Assembly: GCA_913054565.1 (NCBI GenBank)
Contig: CAJXHW010000071.1
Coordinates: 1-8,233, forward strand
Direction of reading: 5' to 3'
From: an uncultured Kordia sp.
GTDB lineage: Bacteria > Bacteroidota > Bacteroidia > Flavobacteriales > Flavobacteriaceae
DNA length: 8,233 nt
Shown here: positions 7,031 to 8,233 of the stretch, piece after piece
Position numbering within the stretch: the first letter of the stretch is position 1
How the letters are laid out: each line of letters begins with the position of its first letter
Made by a program: the position numbers and the translations under genes
The notes under the pieces: model-generated
What the model saw: only the letters and a program-made list of their open reading frames with translations
Told to the model about the DNA's origin: nothing
Databases searched by the model: none

Positions 7031-7044
7031 ATGTAGTTTTTTCT

Positions 7045-7088
7045 AAAAAGAATAAAATCCATGAAGCACTAGCCAGCATGGATTTTTT
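7045..7088 (-). terminator. intrinsic terminator after the desaturase gene
   Basis: AAAATCCATG (7054-7063) and CATGGATTTT (7077-7086) form a perfect 10-bp stem with a 13-base loop, starting 10 bp after the desaturase stop on the minus strand. The minus-strand stem ends in TTTT and continues into ATTCTTTTT, a broken U-tract. The plus strand also has a T-run (7083-7088), so the hairpin could work in both directions, although no plus-strand gene precedes it here. The whole element sits in the 66-bp gap before the aminotransferase start. Confidence 0.7.
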
Positions 7089-7096
7089 AATTGTTG

Positions 7097-8188
7097 TTAT
7101 GCTATGCTTGGTTTTCGACCTAAAACATCTAATTGGTTGTAATGTTCAATAATAGCCCGCCTCATAGTTTTGTATTCATTGTACGGTAAACTGAATTCTG
7201 TTGCAGTTTCTTTTACAATTTTAGCAATTTTCTTATAGTGAATGTGACTAATATTAGAGTATAAATGGTGTTCTACCTGATGATTTAGGCCACCAGTATA
7301 AAAACCAACCAACCAGTTTTTAGGTGCAAAGTTAGATGTTGTAAATAATTGGTGAATGGCCCATGTATTTTTCATGTTACCATTTTCATCAGGAATAGGG
7401 GTTTCAGTATTTGGCATTATATGTGCTAATTGAAAAATAACACTAAGTATAATTCCAGCAGTGTAATGCATTATTACAAAACCAATTAATACTTGCCACC
7501 ACGTAAAACCTAATGCTAATGGTAAAACAACCCATAGGGAGTAGTATGCAATTTTACTAATAATTAATTTTGTCCATTGTGTAGCTGGGCTAGGGGCCTT
7601 ACCGTAGGATAATTGTCTTTTTAAATACTTGTATGTTTGTATAAAGTCTGTAGTTATTGCCCAGTTTAAAGTTAGTAAGCCGTAAAGCGCAAAAGAATAG
7701 TATTTTTGGTATTGGTGAATTTTAAGCCATTTTGAATGTTTAGAAAAACGAATTATTCTACCAGCATCAATATCTTCATCATGCCCTTCAATATTAGTGT
7801 AAGTGTGGTGTAAAACATTATGTTGTACTTGCCAGTTATAAACATTACCAGCTAGTATATAAATGCTACTTCCCATTAATTTATTGACCCATTTTTTACT
7901 GGAAAATGCATCATGATTTGCATCATGCATCACATTCATACCTACACCTGCCATACCAATACCAATAACAACAACAAATAAAAGTTGTGCCCATGTAGGT
8001 AAATCTAATGTTAGTATTAAAGCTAGTGGCGCTAAAAATAGCGTAAACATGACTATTGTTTTAATATATAATTTCCAGTTTCCAGTTTTCTTAATGTTGT
8101 TTTCTTTAAAGTATGTATTAACTCTCTTATTTAGAGTTTTAAAAAACTTTGCAGAATCAACTCGAGAGAATTTTATAGTAGGATTCAT
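7097..8188 (-). CDS. membrane fatty acid desaturase (acyl-CoA/acyl-lipid type)
   Basis: This integral membrane di-iron enzyme introduces a cis double bond into a fatty acyl chain. The 363 residues contain the three histidine boxes that ligate iron: HDANH (88-92), HNVLHH (123-128) and HQVEHH (303-308), plus H256 in FQLAH. Hydrophobic segments at about 43-61, 66-85, 164-180 and 214-256 give the expected membrane layout, with boxes 1-2 and box 3 on the same face. In the third box Gln304 leads QVEHH, within GGLNHQVEHHLY. QxxHH is characteristic of front-end (delta-5/6) desaturases and related bacterial enzymes often named linoleoyl-CoA desaturase. There is no N-terminal cytochrome b5 domain (no HPGG), so electrons must come from a separate ferredoxin or reductase. 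Regioselectivity cannot be predicted. The gene is complete; only about 28 bp of genuine upstream sequence remain before adapter sequence, so its promoter is missing. Confidence 0.88.
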   Translation of the reverse strand: MNPTIKFSRVDSAKFFKTLNKRVNTYFKENNIKKTGNWKLYIKTIVMFTLFLAPLALILTLDLPTWAQLLFVVVIGIGMAGVGMNVMHDANHDAFSSKKWVNKLMGSSIYILAGNVYNWQVQHNVLHHTYTNIEGHDEDIDAGRIIRFSKHSKWLKIHQYQKYYSFALYGLLTLNWAITTDFIQTYKYLKRQLSYGKAPSPATQWTKLIISKIAYYSLWVVLPLALGFTWWQVLIGFVIMHYTAGIILSVIFQLAHIMPNTETPIPDENGNMKNTWAIHQLFTTSNFAPKNWLVGFYTGGLNHQVEHHLYSNISHIHYKKIAKIVKETATEFSLPYNEYKTMRRAIIEHYNQLDVLGRKPSIA

Positions 8189-8216
8189 TGTGTTGATTTT
8201 TTTGGGTTACTTAAAA

Positions 8217-8233
8217 AGATCGGAAGAGCGTCG
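8217..8233 (+). other. Illumina TruSeq adapter remnant at the contig end
   Basis: AGATCGGAAGAGCGTCG matches the first 17 bases of the 3' adapter seen in read 2 of Illumina TruSeq libraries (reverse complement of the universal adapter). The GTCG ending separates it from the read 1 adapter. Its place at the very end of the window, and a base composition unlike the neighbouring AT-rich DNA, show that it is a library artefact. Biological sequence ends at about 8216; the A at 8217 may come from genome or adapter. Confidence 0.97.

Noticed and set aside
7905..7930. Short direct repeats of GCATCATG in the desaturase gene.
   Set aside because: They encode the repeated HDA residues of histidine box 1 (HDANHDA) and are explained by protein sequence.
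1..8233. A novel defence, mobile or biosynthetic system.
   Set aside because: All eight genes belong to well-known families, codon bias looks uniform, and I saw no transposase, integrase, tRNA, CRISPR repeat or unexplained long gap.

Overview
The window looks like ordinary chromosomal sequence from a marine-type flavobacterium (phylum Bacteroidota, probably family Flavobacteriaceae). The evidence is low G+C content with A/T-biased third codon positions, gene starts lacking clear Shine-Dalgarno sequences, promoter elements of the Bacteroidota TTG...TAnnTTTG type, and a porT/sprT-like gene of the type IX secretion/gliding machinery directly behind a ubiE-type menaquinone methyltransferase gene. 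The genus cannot be fixed from this alone.

Layout, left to right. A SpoU/TrmH-family RNA 2'-O-methyltransferase gene (67-807, +) runs tail-to-tail into, and overlaps by 14 bp, the porT/sprT-like gene (794-1516, -). That gene lies 12 bp behind ubiE/menG (1529-2263, -), so ubiE-porT is probably one leftward operon. A 192-bp divergent intergenic region (2264-2455) carries back-to-back promoter candidates. Rightward from it runs the two-gene potassium uptake operon trkA-trkH (2456-3808 and 3822-5315), encoding the NAD-binding gating subunit and the K+-conducting membrane subunit. trkH meets the leftward gene trmL (5324-5776, -), a tRNA wobble-position 2'-O-methyltransferase, with an 8-bp gap. Further right, both on the minus strand, are a class I PLP-dependent aminotransferase of the aspartate aminotransferase type (5846-7030) and a three-histidine-box membrane fatty acid desaturase (7097-8188). 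Terminator-like hairpins follow both of these genes.

The functions are mostly housekeeping: RNA modification, menaquinone synthesis, K+ homeostasis, amino acid metabolism and membrane lipid desaturation, plus one component of the Bacteroidota-specific secretion apparatus. All eight genes are intact, and I see no mobile element, CRISPR array, RNA gene or defence system. No intergenic stretch exceeds 300 bp.

The last 17 bases (8217-8233) are not biological: they match the Illumina TruSeq adapter exactly. The contig therefore ends in untrimmed adapter, and genuine sequence stops at about 8216. I did not find a novel system. The points most worth a second look are the adapter, the hairpin almost abutting the trmL start, the compact hairpin inside the trmL 3' end, and the desaturase with a front-end-type third histidine box but no cytochrome b5 domain.
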